This document shows positions 42,576 to 51,843 of a stretch of DNA of 64,000 nucleotides, piece by piece. Within the stretch, counting starts at the first letter, position 1. Each line of letters starts with the position of its first letter. The notes under the pieces were generated by a model, which had not been told where the DNA came from, did no database searches, and saw nothing but the letters and a program-made list of their open reading frames with translations. Position numbers and translations under genes: made by a program. The DNA is from DATARH01 sp035550515 (GTDB taxonomy: Bacteria > Pseudomonadota > Alphaproteobacteria > ATCC43930 > CGMCC-115725), in NCBI GenBank assembly GCA_035550515.1, contig DASZOZ010000126.1:52199-116198 (forward strand). Reading direction: 5' to 3'.

Positions 42576-44075
42576 CTACTGCAGCAGCTTCAAGAAGGAT
42601 TGCTGCAGCTGGCTCGACTGAGACAGCGCCGAGATGCCGGCCTGTTGCAGAATTTCCTGCTGCGTCAGCTTGGTCGACACCTCAGGGATGTTGGCGTCCT
42701 GCACCACCGCTTGCGCTGCCGTGAGGTTGGTGTTCGCGGATTGCAGGTTGGACACCGTCGCCTGCAGCCGCTGCTGCGTCGCACCGAGTTGGCCGCCGAC
42801 ATTTTCGAGCTGCTGCAAGGCGTACTGCACGACGTTGAGAGCCGCGGTCGCGCCCGCCGTGGTGCTGACATTGACCGACGACACCGCCGACAGCGCCGAC
42901 GAGGTGTTGAGGCCGATATCCGATGACGCCGGCGCCAAAGCAAAGCTCTGGTTCGATTGCAGGGTCACCAGACCTTGCACGGTCGCGCTGGTGTGGGACG
43001 AGTCGATCGTGGTGGTCGTCGTACCGCCGGCGGCCAAGGAGCCGGAGCCGGAGAAATTGGCGATCGAGATGTTGTCGCCCTGCGCGTTGGTCAGGATCAG
43101 CTGGTTGTTGGCGTTGACGGTCGCCGCGACGCCGGTGCTGCCGGTGTTCTCGTTGATCGCGTTGACCAGCCCGGCCAAGCCCGACTGCGACACGCTGGTC
43201 ACCGTCGCGGTGATCGTCACCGGGTTGGTCTGCGCCGCACCGTTGCCGTTGCCGAGGGTGAACGAGAACGAGCCGGCGGTCACCGTGAACGCGGCGCTGG
43301 TATCGGCGACGGCGGTGACATTGGTCTTGCTGGTGATCGCGTTGATCGATTGCGCGATGCCTTGCGCCGATTCGTTCTTCGCCGACACCGAGTAGCTCGC
43401 ATTGCCGGCCGAACCGGAGACGCCGACCGAGCCGGTGGCGTAGAGCCCGATGCCGCCCGAGGCGATCACATAGGACGCGCCGGTGTTGTCGGCCACCGCG
43501 CCGGTTCCGACGCCGTTGGTCTTGAAGATGCCGGCGCTGGTATTGGCGCTCGACTGGAACGCGCCGATCTGGTTGGACGCGGTGCTGCCCAGCGACAGGC
43601 CGATCGTCTGGCCGGCGCCCGGGCCGACCTGGAAGTTGACGCCCTGGAACGTACCGTCGAGCAGGTTGACGCCGTTGAAATTGGTCTGCGTCGAGATCGT
43701 CGAGATCTGCGTCTCCAACTGCGAGACGACCTGCTGCAAGGCGGCGAGCTGTGACGAGGTCGAGCCGCCATTGGCCGCCTGCGAGGCGATCGACAGGATG
43801 TTTTGCAGGATGTTGACCTGCTGGGTGATCGCGCCGTCGGCGGTTTGCACCAGCGAGATCGCCTGGTTGGCGTTCGAGGTCGCCTGGTTGACGCCGCCGA
43901 TCTGGGCGGTGAAGCCTTGCGCCGCGATGTAGCCGGCGGGGTTGTCGGCCGGGCTGTTGATCGACAGGCCGGTCGACAGCTGCTGTTCGAGGGTGTTCGT
44001 GGTGTTCGTCGTATTGGCGAGCGAATTCAATGCGTAAAGCGCGTTGATGTTGGTGTTGATAACGCCGGATAGCAT
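42576..44075 (-). CDS. fliC: Flagellin
   Basis: 499 residues. Conserved N-terminal D0/D1 MLSGVINTNINALYALNSLA, LEQQLSTGLSINSPADNPAG and GFTAQIGGVNQATSNANQAI; conserved C-terminal QLENVGGQLGATQQRLQATV followed by SNLQSANTNLTAAQAVVQDA. The central ~300 residues are Ser/Thr/Gly/Asn-rich, as in surface-exposed, often glycosylated, flagellins. No other flagellin is in the window. GGAGGAG lies 7 bases before the ATG. The message has a 5' hairpin, and the gene is next to a sulfotransferase-glycosyltransferase fusion. Confidence 0.92.
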   Translation of the reverse strand: MLSGVINTNINALYALNSLANTTNTTNTLEQQLSTGLSINSPADNPAGYIAAQGFTAQIGGVNQATSNANQAISLVQTADGAITQQVNILQNILSIASQAANGGSTSSQLAALQQVVSQLETQISTISTQTNFNGVNLLDGTFQGVNFQVGPGAGQTIGLSLGSTASNQIGAFQSSANTSAGIFKTNGVGTGAVADNTGASYVIASGGIGLYATGSVGVSGSAGNASYSVSAKNESAQGIAQSINAITSKTNVTAVADTSAAFTVTAGSFSFTLGNGNGAAQTNPVTITATVTSVSQSGLAGLVNAINENTGSTGVAATVNANNQLILTNAQGDNISIANFSGSGSLAAGGTTTTTIDSSHTSATVQGLVTLQSNQSFALAPASSDIGLNTSSALSAVSSVNVSTTAGATAALNVVQYALQQLENVGGQLGATQQRLQATVSNLQSANTNLTAAQAVVQDANIPEVSTKLTQQEILQQAGISALSQSSQLQQSFLKLLQ

Positions 44076-44356
44076 CGCTTGTCTCCTCCTGCCGACGGCC
44101 CGGGATGCTTCCCGGCGCGGGTTGGGGTGACCACGCAACCGGCGAGCGAACCGGTATGGTTCGACGCCGGCGACGGGCCGTTCACCCCAAAGGAGACGGA
44201 CGCTTGCGGATTTTGTTGCGCGGGTTGGGTGGGGGCTTGCCGAGAAAAATCGCTTTTGACGTTTATCGCGGGCAAGTTTTATTTCGAATTTTAGGCAAAC
44301 CGCCGCCGCCGGGCGGAACCGCAGGGAGCTCGCCGGAAGATGCCGCATGTCGCGGC
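44076..44356 (-). promoter_or_regulatory. Flagellin promoter and structured leader
   Basis: 281 bases upstream of flagellin. CCGGGA-TGCT-TCCCGG (44100-44115) is a small hairpin just before the ribosome site. TTGGGGTGA (44122-44130) and TCACCCCAA (44182-44190) are 9-base complementary arms 51 bases apart, able to form a long-range stem. Bases 44260-44300 are AT-rich and include GCGATAA-like and TAAA-like elements on the minus strand, but at spacing that does not fit sigma-28 or sigma-54. Confidence 0.45.
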
Positions 44357-47300
44357 TTACGGCAGCCAGGCGCGTTTCCACGCGTCGAGATGATCCTCGA
44401 GCATCCAGTCGCGCAGCACCGCTTGCCGCAGCCCGTCACCGGCTTGGCGAAGCGCGTCGCGGTCGGCGACCAGCTCGCGGATCGCGCGAATCCAGTCGCG
44501 CGGCTTGTTGCGGGTCCGCACCACCGGCAGCGACCCCTGATACGGCAGGATATCGGTGCACAGCACCGGATAGCCCAGCACCCCGTATTCAAGCAGCCGC
44601 AGATTGCTCTTCGCCTCGTTGAACGGGTGATATTCGAGCGGCGCGACGGCGAGGTCGAGGTCGAGCGAGGCCAGTTTAGCGGCGTAATCGTGCAGTTCGA
44701 CCCAAGGGTGGAACTCGGCGACATGGCGCTTCAGCCCATCCGGGCACAGGCCGAGGAAAACCCAGTCGACCTCCTTCGCGGTAGCCTCGACGACCGGCGC
44801 GATGATCGCAAGATCGCCCATATGGCCGATCGCGCCGGCCCAGCCGACCCGCGGCTTGCCGTCGCGCCGCCCCGGATCGAGGCCGAGCCAGCGCGCCTTC
44901 TCCAACCGGTTGGGCACGACGACCGTCTCGCCGCATAGTGTCCCGTAGGCCCGCGCCATCGGTTCGGTGCTGCACACGAAGCGGTCGCACAAGGCGAGCG
45001 CCTGCTTGATCCGTTCACCGATATCGGCGGCAATGTTGGGCCGGTGTGCGCTCTTCGGCGGCAGGTTGGTGATCAGGTCGTCGAGCTCGAAGATGCGGAA
45101 CGCCTTCGACGTTTGCTTGACCCACTCGATGACCTCGATCTGGCCGGGTTCGAGCTGGCGCTGGAAGACGACGCTGTCGGGCGCGATGCGCGCGATCTCG
45201 GGCGGCGTCATCAGCCGCATCGTCTCGAACGTATGGACCAGGCCCGATTTGAACAGCGCCCGGCTCGGCGCGATGATGCGGTATTCGCCGCAACCCTCCC
45301 GATCGGCGCAATAGACCAGCACCCGCTCGCGCGGCCGGAAATCGGGGTCCCAGGTCGGCGCGCCCTCGACCTCGACGGAGAAACCCATACCGAATGACGA
45401 CAGGTTGCGGTTATAGGCCGGGTCATAGGCGATGCGCGGCATCCATTTGCGGAACATCGCCAGCTTCTCGCGGGCAAAGCGGGCGTTACGCTCCGCCACC
45501 GCCTTGTTCTCGACATTGGCGCGCTGCGAGACGCTGGTGTCGTGCAGCAACCGGGCATACGGCGTCCAGACCACGAGATAGCCGGCGTCGCGCGCGCGCA
45601 GGCAATAGTCGACGTCGTTGTAGCAGACCGCGAAATCGGCTTCGTCGAACCCGCCGAGCGCGTCCCAGACCGCGCGCCGGGTCACGCAGCACGCCGCGGT
45701 GACGGCGGACAAATCCTGCGGCACCAGCAGCCGCCCCCAGTAGCCGATCGCATTGCCCGGCTCGCCGTTATACGGGTGGTCGGCCGGCGTGCCGTAGCCG
45801 ACGCCGAGGATCACCCCGCCATGCTGGATGCGGCCGTCGGGATAGGTGAGCTTGGCGCCGACCACGCCGACCTCGGGCCGCCGCGCCAGCACCATCATCT
45901 CGCCGAGCCACGCCGCATCGAGCGGCGCCGCGTCGTTGTTCAAAAGGCAGATGTATTCGCCCTGGGCGGACTCCCGCACCGCGCGGTTGTTCAGCGCGGA
46001 GAAATTGAACGGACCCGGCTGGCGCAGGACCCGGATGCGGCTGCCGATCTCGGCGAACTTGTCTTCGATGCCCTGGAGATAGGCGCGGGCATCGGCTTCG
46101 TCGCTGCCGTTGTCGACGATGATCAGCTCGTAATTCTCGTAGGCCGTGAGGCCGAGCACGCTCTCGACGCAGCGCTTGAGCATCGCCGGCTGGTTCTTGG
46201 TCGGCACGATGATCGAGACCAGCGGGTCGGGCCCGTCATGGCGATACCGCACCCGGCAGGTATGCGCCGGAACCCCCTGCTCGACGCTGCCGGCAATGCC
46301 GAGCCGGTCGAGATGCGCCTGGACGATCTTCGGCATGTCGGCACAGATCGCCTCGGCCGGACGGCGCGAGCGGCCGGAATTGACCAGCCGATAGTAGAGG
46401 ACGTCGGCGACGTGGCCGAACCCGTCGGGGCCGAGGCGTTCCGCCAGCCGCAGCGCGAGATCGTATTCCTCGGTGCCGTCCCAGGCCGGGTCGAACCCGC
46501 CCATCGCCGCGAACACCTCGCGCCGCACCGCGACCAGCGCCCCGACATAAGGCAGGCCGCGCATCAGGTCGATGTTGAAATCGGGCTTGAAATGCGGGCT
46601 GCTCAGCACCCCTTGCGGGTCGATCCGCGCCTCGTCGGTATAGAGCGCCTGCCATTCCGGATGACGCCGGAAGGCATCGGCGACAGTGAACAGCGCGTGC
46701 GGCGCCAACTGGTCGCCAGCGTCGATCAGCGCGACGAAATCGGCGGGGCAGGCCGCCAGGACCCGGGTCAGTTCGCTTGCCGCCGCCGTCTTGGCGACGT
46801 GCCAGGCGATGCGCGGCTCGGCGTCGAGCGCGACCGGCGGCGGCGCTTCGGCGACGATATGGAGCAGCCAATCGCCGGCGATCTGCGAGCCGAGCGAGCG
46901 CAGGGTCAGCACCAGGTTGGCTTCGCCGCCCGCGGGCAGCACCATGCCGAGCGCGAGTTTCGGGACCGCCGGCCATTGGCGCAGCCGCTCGGCCACCCAG
47001 TCGGCGCGTGCGAACGCGGCCGTGCTGCGCGCCATCAGCCAGCGCGGGAAAGCCTCCTCGACCGCCGGCGGCGGCGGCAGAGCGCGCCCGTCGATGGTCT
47101 GCACCACGACACCCTGCCGCTTGGCGAGCGCCGCCTCGGTCACCGCACGCTGCAAACGGTCGCGGGTTTCCTGGGCTTCGTGTTCCGCACGGGTCAAACG
47201 CTGCGTCAGCTCGGCGATGGCGTGTTCCTGCGCCTGGCGTTGCGCCCGGGCTTGCACCAGGGCCTGCACCGCCTCGCCGAGGACCGGCACGAACAGCTCG

Positions 47301-48163
47301 CCGGCGCGGGCCGACTGGTTGGCGATGTCGTCGCACACCGTATCGAGATGCAGTTCGCCGGCGCGAAAGGCGTCGTAGACCGAGGCGATCCAAGTCGGCA
47401 GCGGCGCCGGCGTCGAATCGCTGTTCCGCCGGCGACGCAGTTCCGGCGCCAGAAACGCGTCGATCGCGGCCTCGTCCGGCCGCGGCCAGACGATCCCCAG
47501 CTCCGCGGCGATACGATCGGCGACGGCGCGCCAGCCGCGTCCGCCGATCAGTTCCTCGTAATGCACGATGATGCGCGGTTTGCCGCGCGTCGCGCGTTCC
47601 GCATCGAGCAGATGGCCGAGCCACAGCATCAGGCCGCGGGCGGTGCCGATCCCGTCGCGCGCGGTGAGCGAGGCGGCGACGTCGAGCGGGTGGCGCAGCG
47701 CCAGCAGATAGCAGGGCTCGACACCCTCCGCCGCCAGCAACGGCGCCCAAAGCGGCATCAATCGGCACAGCCGCGGGTCTTTGATGCCCCAGAGCGGCGC
47801 GCCGGCGAAGTCGCGATGCAGCAGCGCGACGATCTCGTCATACGCCATGCGGCCGGCGGCCCCGTTCTCGAAGCCCGGCGGCGGCGTACGGATATCTTCC
47901 CAAGCCCAGCCGAGCGCCGCCATCAGCCGCTCGTGCACTTTGACGATATCGGCATGCTCCCAGTAGCCGCGCGGATTGTCGCTCGTGGCCGGCATCAGCT
48001 GCTCGCCCAGCACCACGCCGAGGCGATGCAGCATCCCGGTCAGGGCCGACGTGCCGCTGCGATGCATGCCGAGCACGACGAGCGCGGTCGAACCGGCGAG
48101 AGCGCCGCCCGGGCCGGACCGCAACCCGCTCGTCGCCTTTTCGGCGAGCGCGATGTCATTCAT
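44357..48163 (-). CDS. Sulfotransferase - glycosyltransferase fusion, likely flagellin modification
   Basis: 1268 residues. Residues ~25-250 form a sulfotransferase-type domain (VVLGMHRSGTSALTGML is the PAPS 5'-phosphate loop; PLWGIKDPRLCRL; LALRHPLDVAASL). A coiled coil (~300-355) is followed by a degenerate GT2 domain (~395-630, LYTDEARID, MGGFDPAWDGTEEYDLALRL), a full GT2 domain starting ~650 (VSIIVPTKN; LIIVDNGSDE; LLNNDAAPLD), and a GT-B-like domain ~950-1268 (VGWAGAIGHMGDL; AVAPLEYHPFNEAKSNLRLL). It sits between flgL and flagellin on their strand, so O-glycosylation of flagellin is the likely job. Whether the first domain is active is unknown. Confidence 0.85.
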   Translation of the reverse strand: MNDIALAEKATSGLRSGPGGALAGSTALVVLGMHRSGTSALTGMLHRLGVVLGEQLMPATSDNPRGYWEHADIVKVHERLMAALGWAWEDIRTPPPGFENGAAGRMAYDEIVALLHRDFAGAPLWGIKDPRLCRLMPLWAPLLAAEGVEPCYLLALRHPLDVAASLTARDGIGTARGLMLWLGHLLDAERATRGKPRIIVHYEELIGGRGWRAVADRIAAELGIVWPRPDEAAIDAFLAPELRRRRNSDSTPAPLPTWIASVYDAFRAGELHLDTVCDDIANQSARAGELFVPVLGEAVQALVQARAQRQAQEHAIAELTQRLTRAEHEAQETRDRLQRAVTEAALAKRQGVVVQTIDGRALPPPPAVEEAFPRWLMARSTAAFARADWVAERLRQWPAVPKLALGMVLPAGGEANLVLTLRSLGSQIAGDWLLHIVAEAPPPVALDAEPRIAWHVAKTAAASELTRVLAACPADFVALIDAGDQLAPHALFTVADAFRRHPEWQALYTDEARIDPQGVLSSPHFKPDFNIDLMRGLPYVGALVAVRREVFAAMGGFDPAWDGTEEYDLALRLAERLGPDGFGHVADVLYYRLVNSGRSRRPAEAICADMPKIVQAHLDRLGIAGSVEQGVPAHTCRVRYRHDGPDPLVSIIVPTKNQPAMLKRCVESVLGLTAYENYELIIVDNGSDEADARAYLQGIEDKFAEIGSRIRVLRQPGPFNFSALNNRAVRESAQGEYICLLNNDAAPLDAAWLGEMMVLARRPEVGVVGAKLTYPDGRIQHGGVILGVGYGTPADHPYNGEPGNAIGYWGRLLVPQDLSAVTAACCVTRRAVWDALGGFDEADFAVCYNDVDYCLRARDAGYLVVWTPYARLLHDTSVSQRANVENKAVAERNARFAREKLAMFRKWMPRIAYDPAYNRNLSSFGMGFSVEVEGAPTWDPDFRPRERVLVYCADREGCGEYRIIAPSRALFKSGLVHTFETMRLMTPPEIARIAPDSVVFQRQLEPGQIEVIEWVKQTSKAFRIFELDDLITNLPPKSAHRPNIAADIGERIKQALALCDRFVCSTEPMARAYGTLCGETVVVPNRLEKARWLGLDPGRRDGKPRVGWAGAIGHMGDLAIIAPVVEATAKEVDWVFLGLCPDGLKRHVAEFHPWVELHDYAAKLASLDLDLAVAPLEYHPFNEAKSNLRLLEYGVLGYPVLCTDILPYQGSLPVVRTRNKPRDWIRAIRELVADRDALRQAGDGLRQAVLRDWMLEDHLDAWKRAWLP

Positions 48164-48193
48164 GCCTGAAGTTCCCCCGCCGAAAACGTTAAC

Positions 48194-48212
48194 ACGAATT
48201 TGCGGAATTCGT
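48194..48212. promoter_or_regulatory. Palindrome upstream of the fusion glycosyltransferase gene
   Basis: ACGAATT (48194-48200), TGCGG, AATTCGT (48206-48212): perfect 7-bp arms, 30 bases before the start of the glycosyltransferase at 48163 and 41 bases past the flgL stop. It may be an operator, or a weak terminator for flgL. It is clearly AT-richer than its surroundings. Confidence 0.35.
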
Positions 48213-48234
48213 CATGCCAGGAATGCGCCGGCCA

Positions 48235-48264
48235 GTCAGGGCGTCAGGTCCCGTCAGGGCGTCA
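48235..48264. repeat. 12-bp direct repeat at the 3' end of flgL
   Basis: GTCAGGGCGTCA occurs at 48235-48246 and 48253-48264 with an 18-bp period. The second copy contains the flgL stop codon, so the other is a short duplication just past the gene. Confidence 0.5.
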
Positions 48265-49513
48265 AATACTGGAACAGCGTCAGGTTCTGCACCTTGGCGA
48301 AAGAGAGCTGCGCGGCTTGCAGCGCCGTCACGGCCTCGCTGTAGTTGGCCAGGACCTGCGGCAGGCTGGCCGATTGGATATTGGAGATGGCCGCGTTCGC
48401 GTCGGCGCTCTGGGCGCTGGTCTGGCTCTGCACCGACTGGATTTCCGCGAGGTTGCTACCCAGCGTGCCCTGCGCCGACAGCACGCTGGTTTGCGCACCG
48501 CCGATGCTGGCGATGACGTTTTGCAGCGCCTGCTGCGCCTGGGAGATTTGGCCCGCGGTGTTTTGCGGCATGCCGAGAGCGGTGATCAAATCCTGAACGG
48601 TCTGAAAGAGGCTGGTGCTGGCGCCGGGCTGCACGGCGAAATTGTCTCCCGCCGCCGGCGTGCCGGTGACCTGCACCTGTATGCCGCCAAAGGCGAGGTC
48701 GGAGCCGGCGACATAGCTGCCCGACGCCACGACGCCCGAGGTCGCGTTGTACCCGGCGCTGCCCGGCACGCCCTGGCCGCTGGTTACTTGATAGGTCAGG
48801 CTCGAGCCGCTGCCCGCGAAGCCGATGTCGTACTGCGTGCCGGCAAGCGCCGCCGCGCTGACCTGGGACGCGCTGGTCACGCCGTGGGCCAGCGCGTAGG
48901 CGGCGCCGGTATTGCCGCCCGCGGCCGAGACCGCCACTCCCTCGGTGCCGGCGGGAATGTTCATAAAGATGCTCTGGCCCGAGATCGACGCGGCTACGTT
49001 GAGCGACGGCGCGATGGTGACCTGGTTGCTGCCGGCATCGCCGCTGAACACCACCTGGCCGTTCGGCAGTTGCGAAAAGGCCGGGGCGTTCGAGCGCGTG
49101 CCGGCAAACAGGTAAGCGCCGTTGGCGCCTTGCGTGTTGGCGAGCTGCACCAGTTGCTGCAACAGGGACTGCGCCACGCTGACGTTGGCCTGGCGGTTCG
49201 ATTGGTTGGTGGCGCCGTTGGCCGCGGTGACGGCGGTCTGCTGCAGCTGGGCCAGCAGGTTGGTGACCTGCTGCAGTGCGCTGACCCCGCTTTGCAGCGT
49301 CGTCTTGGCGGACTGGCCGTTGGCCTGATCATAGGCCAGCGTGCCGACCTGGTTGGCAAAGCCGATGACCTGCCCTGCGCCGCCGGGGTCGTCGGCGGCG
49401 TCGAGCAGGGTCTGCCCGGTGGCGATCTCGCGATTGAGCTGGTTGACGTTGTCCTGCTGCTGCATGAGGTCGGCCAGCGACCCCAGCAGGAATTCGTTGG
49501 TGCTGACGCGCAT
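48254..49513 (-). CDS. flgL: Hook-filament junction protein FlgL (HAP3)
   Basis: 419 residues. N-terminal D0-like helix MRVSTNEFLLGSLADLMQQQ, then NQLNREIATGQTLLDAADDP and LLAQLQQTAVTAANGATNQS; C-terminal TSAQSADANAAISNIQSASL and LANYSEAVTALQAAQLSFAK. The beta middle is Gly/Ser/Ala-rich (ANGAYLFAGTRSNAPAFSQL). It joins FlgK to the filament. ATG 49513 lies 3 bases past flgK's stop. Three flanking genes (flgK, flgL, glycosyltransferase) share one strand. Confidence 0.88.
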   Translation of the reverse strand: MRVSTNEFLLGSLADLMQQQDNVNQLNREIATGQTLLDAADDPGGAGQVIGFANQVGTLAYDQANGQSAKTTLQSGVSALQQVTNLLAQLQQTAVTAANGATNQSNRQANVSVAQSLLQQLVQLANTQGANGAYLFAGTRSNAPAFSQLPNGQVVFSGDAGSNQVTIAPSLNVAASISGQSIFMNIPAGTEGVAVSAAGGNTGAAYALAHGVTSASQVSAAALAGTQYDIGFAGSGSSLTYQVTSGQGVPGSAGYNATSGVVASGSYVAGSDLAFGGIQVQVTGTPAAGDNFAVQPGASTSLFQTVQDLITALGMPQNTAGQISQAQQALQNVIASIGGAQTSVLSAQGTLGSNLAEIQSVQSQTSAQSADANAAISNIQSASLPQVLANYSEAVTALQAAQLSFAKVQNLTLFQYLTP

Positions 49514-49516
49514 GGC

Positions 49517-51463
49517 TTAGGCCGCGACCGCGGTGAGGAGGGTTTGAAACAGCGACTGGGCGCTGGCGATGATCTGCGCCGCCGCCTGGTAAGCCTGCTG
49601 GAAGCTCACCAGGTCGGCCGCCTGCTCGTCGAGATTGACGCCCGAGATCGATTGCTGGACCGACTGGATCTGCCCCATCAGCCCCTGCGCGGCCTGGGCA
49701 TTGAACTTCGCGGTCTGCCCGGCGCTGCCGACCTGGCCGACCAGCACGCTGTAAGCGCTGCTGAGGCTCTGGCCGGAGACGATGTTCTGACTGGCGATCC
49801 CGGTCATCGTCAGCACGTTGCCGTTGCTGTTGATGCCGCCGGGGGTCAGCGAAAAGCTGTCGCCGGCCGCCGCGGTGCCGGCGGAAAGCGAGACCGCCGC
49901 GACCTCGCCGGCGGGCGCAGGGGGGCTCGGATAACCGACCCCGATCGCCGCGCCGCCGCCGGCGTTGAAGCTCCCGGAGGCGATGACCGTGTTGCCCGCG
50001 GAGAGCACGTCGAAGCTCGTCGCCGAAGTGAATTTGACGGTCAGGTTCTGGCCGAAATAGCTCGCCGGCAGGATCACCGCCCCGGCCGGCAGCGAACCGC
50101 TCGCCGCCGCGCTGAAGGCGCTTGCCGAGACATTGCCGAGATTGTTGCCGGGCGTGGCGACATAGGGCGAGGCGGCGGCGATCAACGCCGGATCGCTGGC
50201 GGTCAGCTTCAAGGTCTGCGCGGCGGTGGCGGTGGGCTCGACCTCGAACGAGTCGCCGGTATCGATGGTGCCCGAAACCGCCAGCGTCATGCCGTCGAGG
50301 GTGAGGCTCGGTCCGCTGCCGAGCGCGGACACCTGTCCCGTCGCCGTGTTGGTCGCCTCATAGCCGCTCGCGGTCTTGGTCACGATGAAATTGCCGGGGA
50401 GAAAGGCGTTGGTATTGGTGATCGCGGCGGTCAGCGTGCCGCTGCCGGTATTCGCCTTGTCGGCCAGCACGGTCGGCCCGCCGACCGCGAACAGGCCGGC
50501 CCCTTGCGCGCCGTTGAGGTCGAGACCCAGCGTCTGCTGGGTATTGACCGCGGCCGCGAGCGCCGCCGCCAAAGCACCCACCGAATTCTGCGCCGCGACC
50601 AGCTGCGCCTGGGCGCCGAGCACGCCGCCGATCGTCCCGCCGCCGAGGCTTGCGGTGATGTCCTGCCCGGTCGGCTGGTAGATGACCGACAGGCCGCCAT
50701 CGCCATAGCTGCCCGATGCCGCGACCAGATTGGCGGCGGTGCCGCCTTGCACCAGCATCGCGCCGCCGGTGGTGAAGATGCTGATCCCGTTGTTGGGGGC
50801 GCTGACGACGTTGACGCCGAGCTCGCTGCCGAGTTGCGTCACCAGCGCATCGCGCCCGTCCATCAGCGCGTTCGGCGGGGTCAGGCCGGAGGCGGTCTGC
50901 GCCTCGATCTGGGTGTTGAGGTTGGCGATCTGCTGCGCCAGCGTGTTGACCTGTGCCACGGCGTTGCCGAGCTGCCCGTTGAGCGACCCGAGATTGGCGG
51001 CGAGCTGATTGCCGACCGAATTGAAATTCGCGGCCAGCGCATTGGCGTCGCTGAGAAAGGTTTGACGGTTCGGCAGGCTCGTCGGATCCTGGCTGATCCC
51101 CGCCATGCCGGCAAAGAAGCTGGTGATCGAGACGCCGAGCCCGCCGGTGCCGCCGGACGCGACCGGGAAAATCGCGGTCAGGTTCTCCGCGCTGTTCTGC
51201 GCCACCTGCGCCGACTGGTTGGCCGAGGTCGCCGCCACCATCTGGGCGAAGACGAACTGGTCGTAGGCGCGCTGGATCGAGGTGACCTGGGTGCCGAGCC
51301 CCGGCCCGTTGAGCCCGCCGGGAAGCTCGGTCTGCTTGACCGACTCGACGTTGTAACCCGGCGTGTTGACGTTGGCGGTGTTGTTGGCGACGGTCTCCAG
51401 CGCCATCGTCGCCGCATCGAGACCGGTGCGGCCGGTATCGATGATCTGACCGAGACCGGTCAT
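49517..51463 (-). CDS. flgK: Hook-filament junction protein FlgK (HAP1)
   Basis: 648 residues. N-terminal GLDAATMALETVANNTANVN followed by TPGYNVESVKQTE is the rod/hook-family start (the S/A-NNxANxNTPGY motif). Coiled segment QLGNAVAQVNTLAQQIANLN follows, then a long Gly/Ala/Ser beta region, and the C-terminal QSVQQSISGVNLDEQAADLV followed by SFQQAYQAAAQIIASAQSLF closes the D0 helix pair. ATG 51463 is chosen because the family start matches; 66 upstream bases are also open but run into the neighbouring gene. Confidence 0.9.
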   Translation of the reverse strand: MTGLGQIIDTGRTGLDAATMALETVANNTANVNTPGYNVESVKQTELPGGLNGPGLGTQVTSIQRAYDQFVFAQMVAATSANQSAQVAQNSAENLTAIFPVASGGTGGLGVSITSFFAGMAGISQDPTSLPNRQTFLSDANALAANFNSVGNQLAANLGSLNGQLGNAVAQVNTLAQQIANLNTQIEAQTASGLTPPNALMDGRDALVTQLGSELGVNVVSAPNNGISIFTTGGAMLVQGGTAANLVAASGSYGDGGLSVIYQPTGQDITASLGGGTIGGVLGAQAQLVAAQNSVGALAAALAAAVNTQQTLGLDLNGAQGAGLFAVGGPTVLADKANTGSGTLTAAITNTNAFLPGNFIVTKTASGYEATNTATGQVSALGSGPSLTLDGMTLAVSGTIDTGDSFEVEPTATAAQTLKLTASDPALIAAASPYVATPGNNLGNVSASAFSAAASGSLPAGAVILPASYFGQNLTVKFTSATSFDVLSAGNTVIASGSFNAGGGAAIGVGYPSPPAPAGEVAAVSLSAGTAAAGDSFSLTPGGINSNGNVLTMTGIASQNIVSGQSLSSAYSVLVGQVGSAGQTAKFNAQAAQGLMGQIQSVQQSISGVNLDEQAADLVSFQQAYQAAAQIIASAQSLFQTLLTAVAA

Positions 51464-51464
51464 C

Positions 51465-51827
51465 CTAGCCGTGCCCCAACAGGCGGCCGCCGCCATCGCG
51501 CAGCCCGCTCGGCACGCCGCGGCGCCCACGCAGCTCGCGGTCGAACTCGGCGAGGCGCTCCAGACAACGCTGCTCGGAGCAGCCGACTTCCTCGGCCAGC
51601 GCCGTCATCGCGTGAGCAAGCTCCGCCGGCACGAGCGGCTCCATCGCGCGCCGCCGCTCCTCCAACCGGAGCATTTCGTCGATCAGGCGGGCACGACGCT
51701 CGCGCATCCGCGACGCGACCTCGCCCCAGTGCTCGGCACGGCCGTTGCGCTCGACGCGAAACAGCCGCGTGAGGCGGCGCGCGATGCGGTATTCTCGTTG
51801 CGTCAGCAGGGCGCTGTCATCGGCCAT
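51465..51827 (-). CDS. Small coiled-coil protein between flgJ and flgK
   Basis: 120 residues, highly charged and helical: ALLTQREYRIARRLTRLFRV, RMRERRARLIDEMLRLEERR and ALAEEVGCSEQRCLERLAEF, with a Gly/Arg-rich tail. Its size, helicity and place next to flgK/flgL are those of a T3S chaperone (FlgN-type), but a better FlgN candidate is encoded at 60162-60524. It might be a second chaperone or a regulator. Start ATG 51827; its end is one base before the flgK start, so translation is probably coupled. No named family was recognised. Confidence 0.55.
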   Translation of the reverse strand: MADDSALLTQREYRIARRLTRLFRVERNGRAEHWGEVASRMRERRARLIDEMLRLEERRRAMEPLVPAELAHAMTALAEEVGCSEQRCLERLAEFDRELRGRRGVPSGLRDGGGRLLGHG

Positions 51828-51843
51828 GACGCGGTCACCCTGC

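Noticed and set aside
44260..44300. Sigma-28 promoter for flagellin
   Set aside because: TAAA-like and GCGATAA-like boxes exist on the minus strand, but their spacing (7 or ~19-20) does not fit 15.
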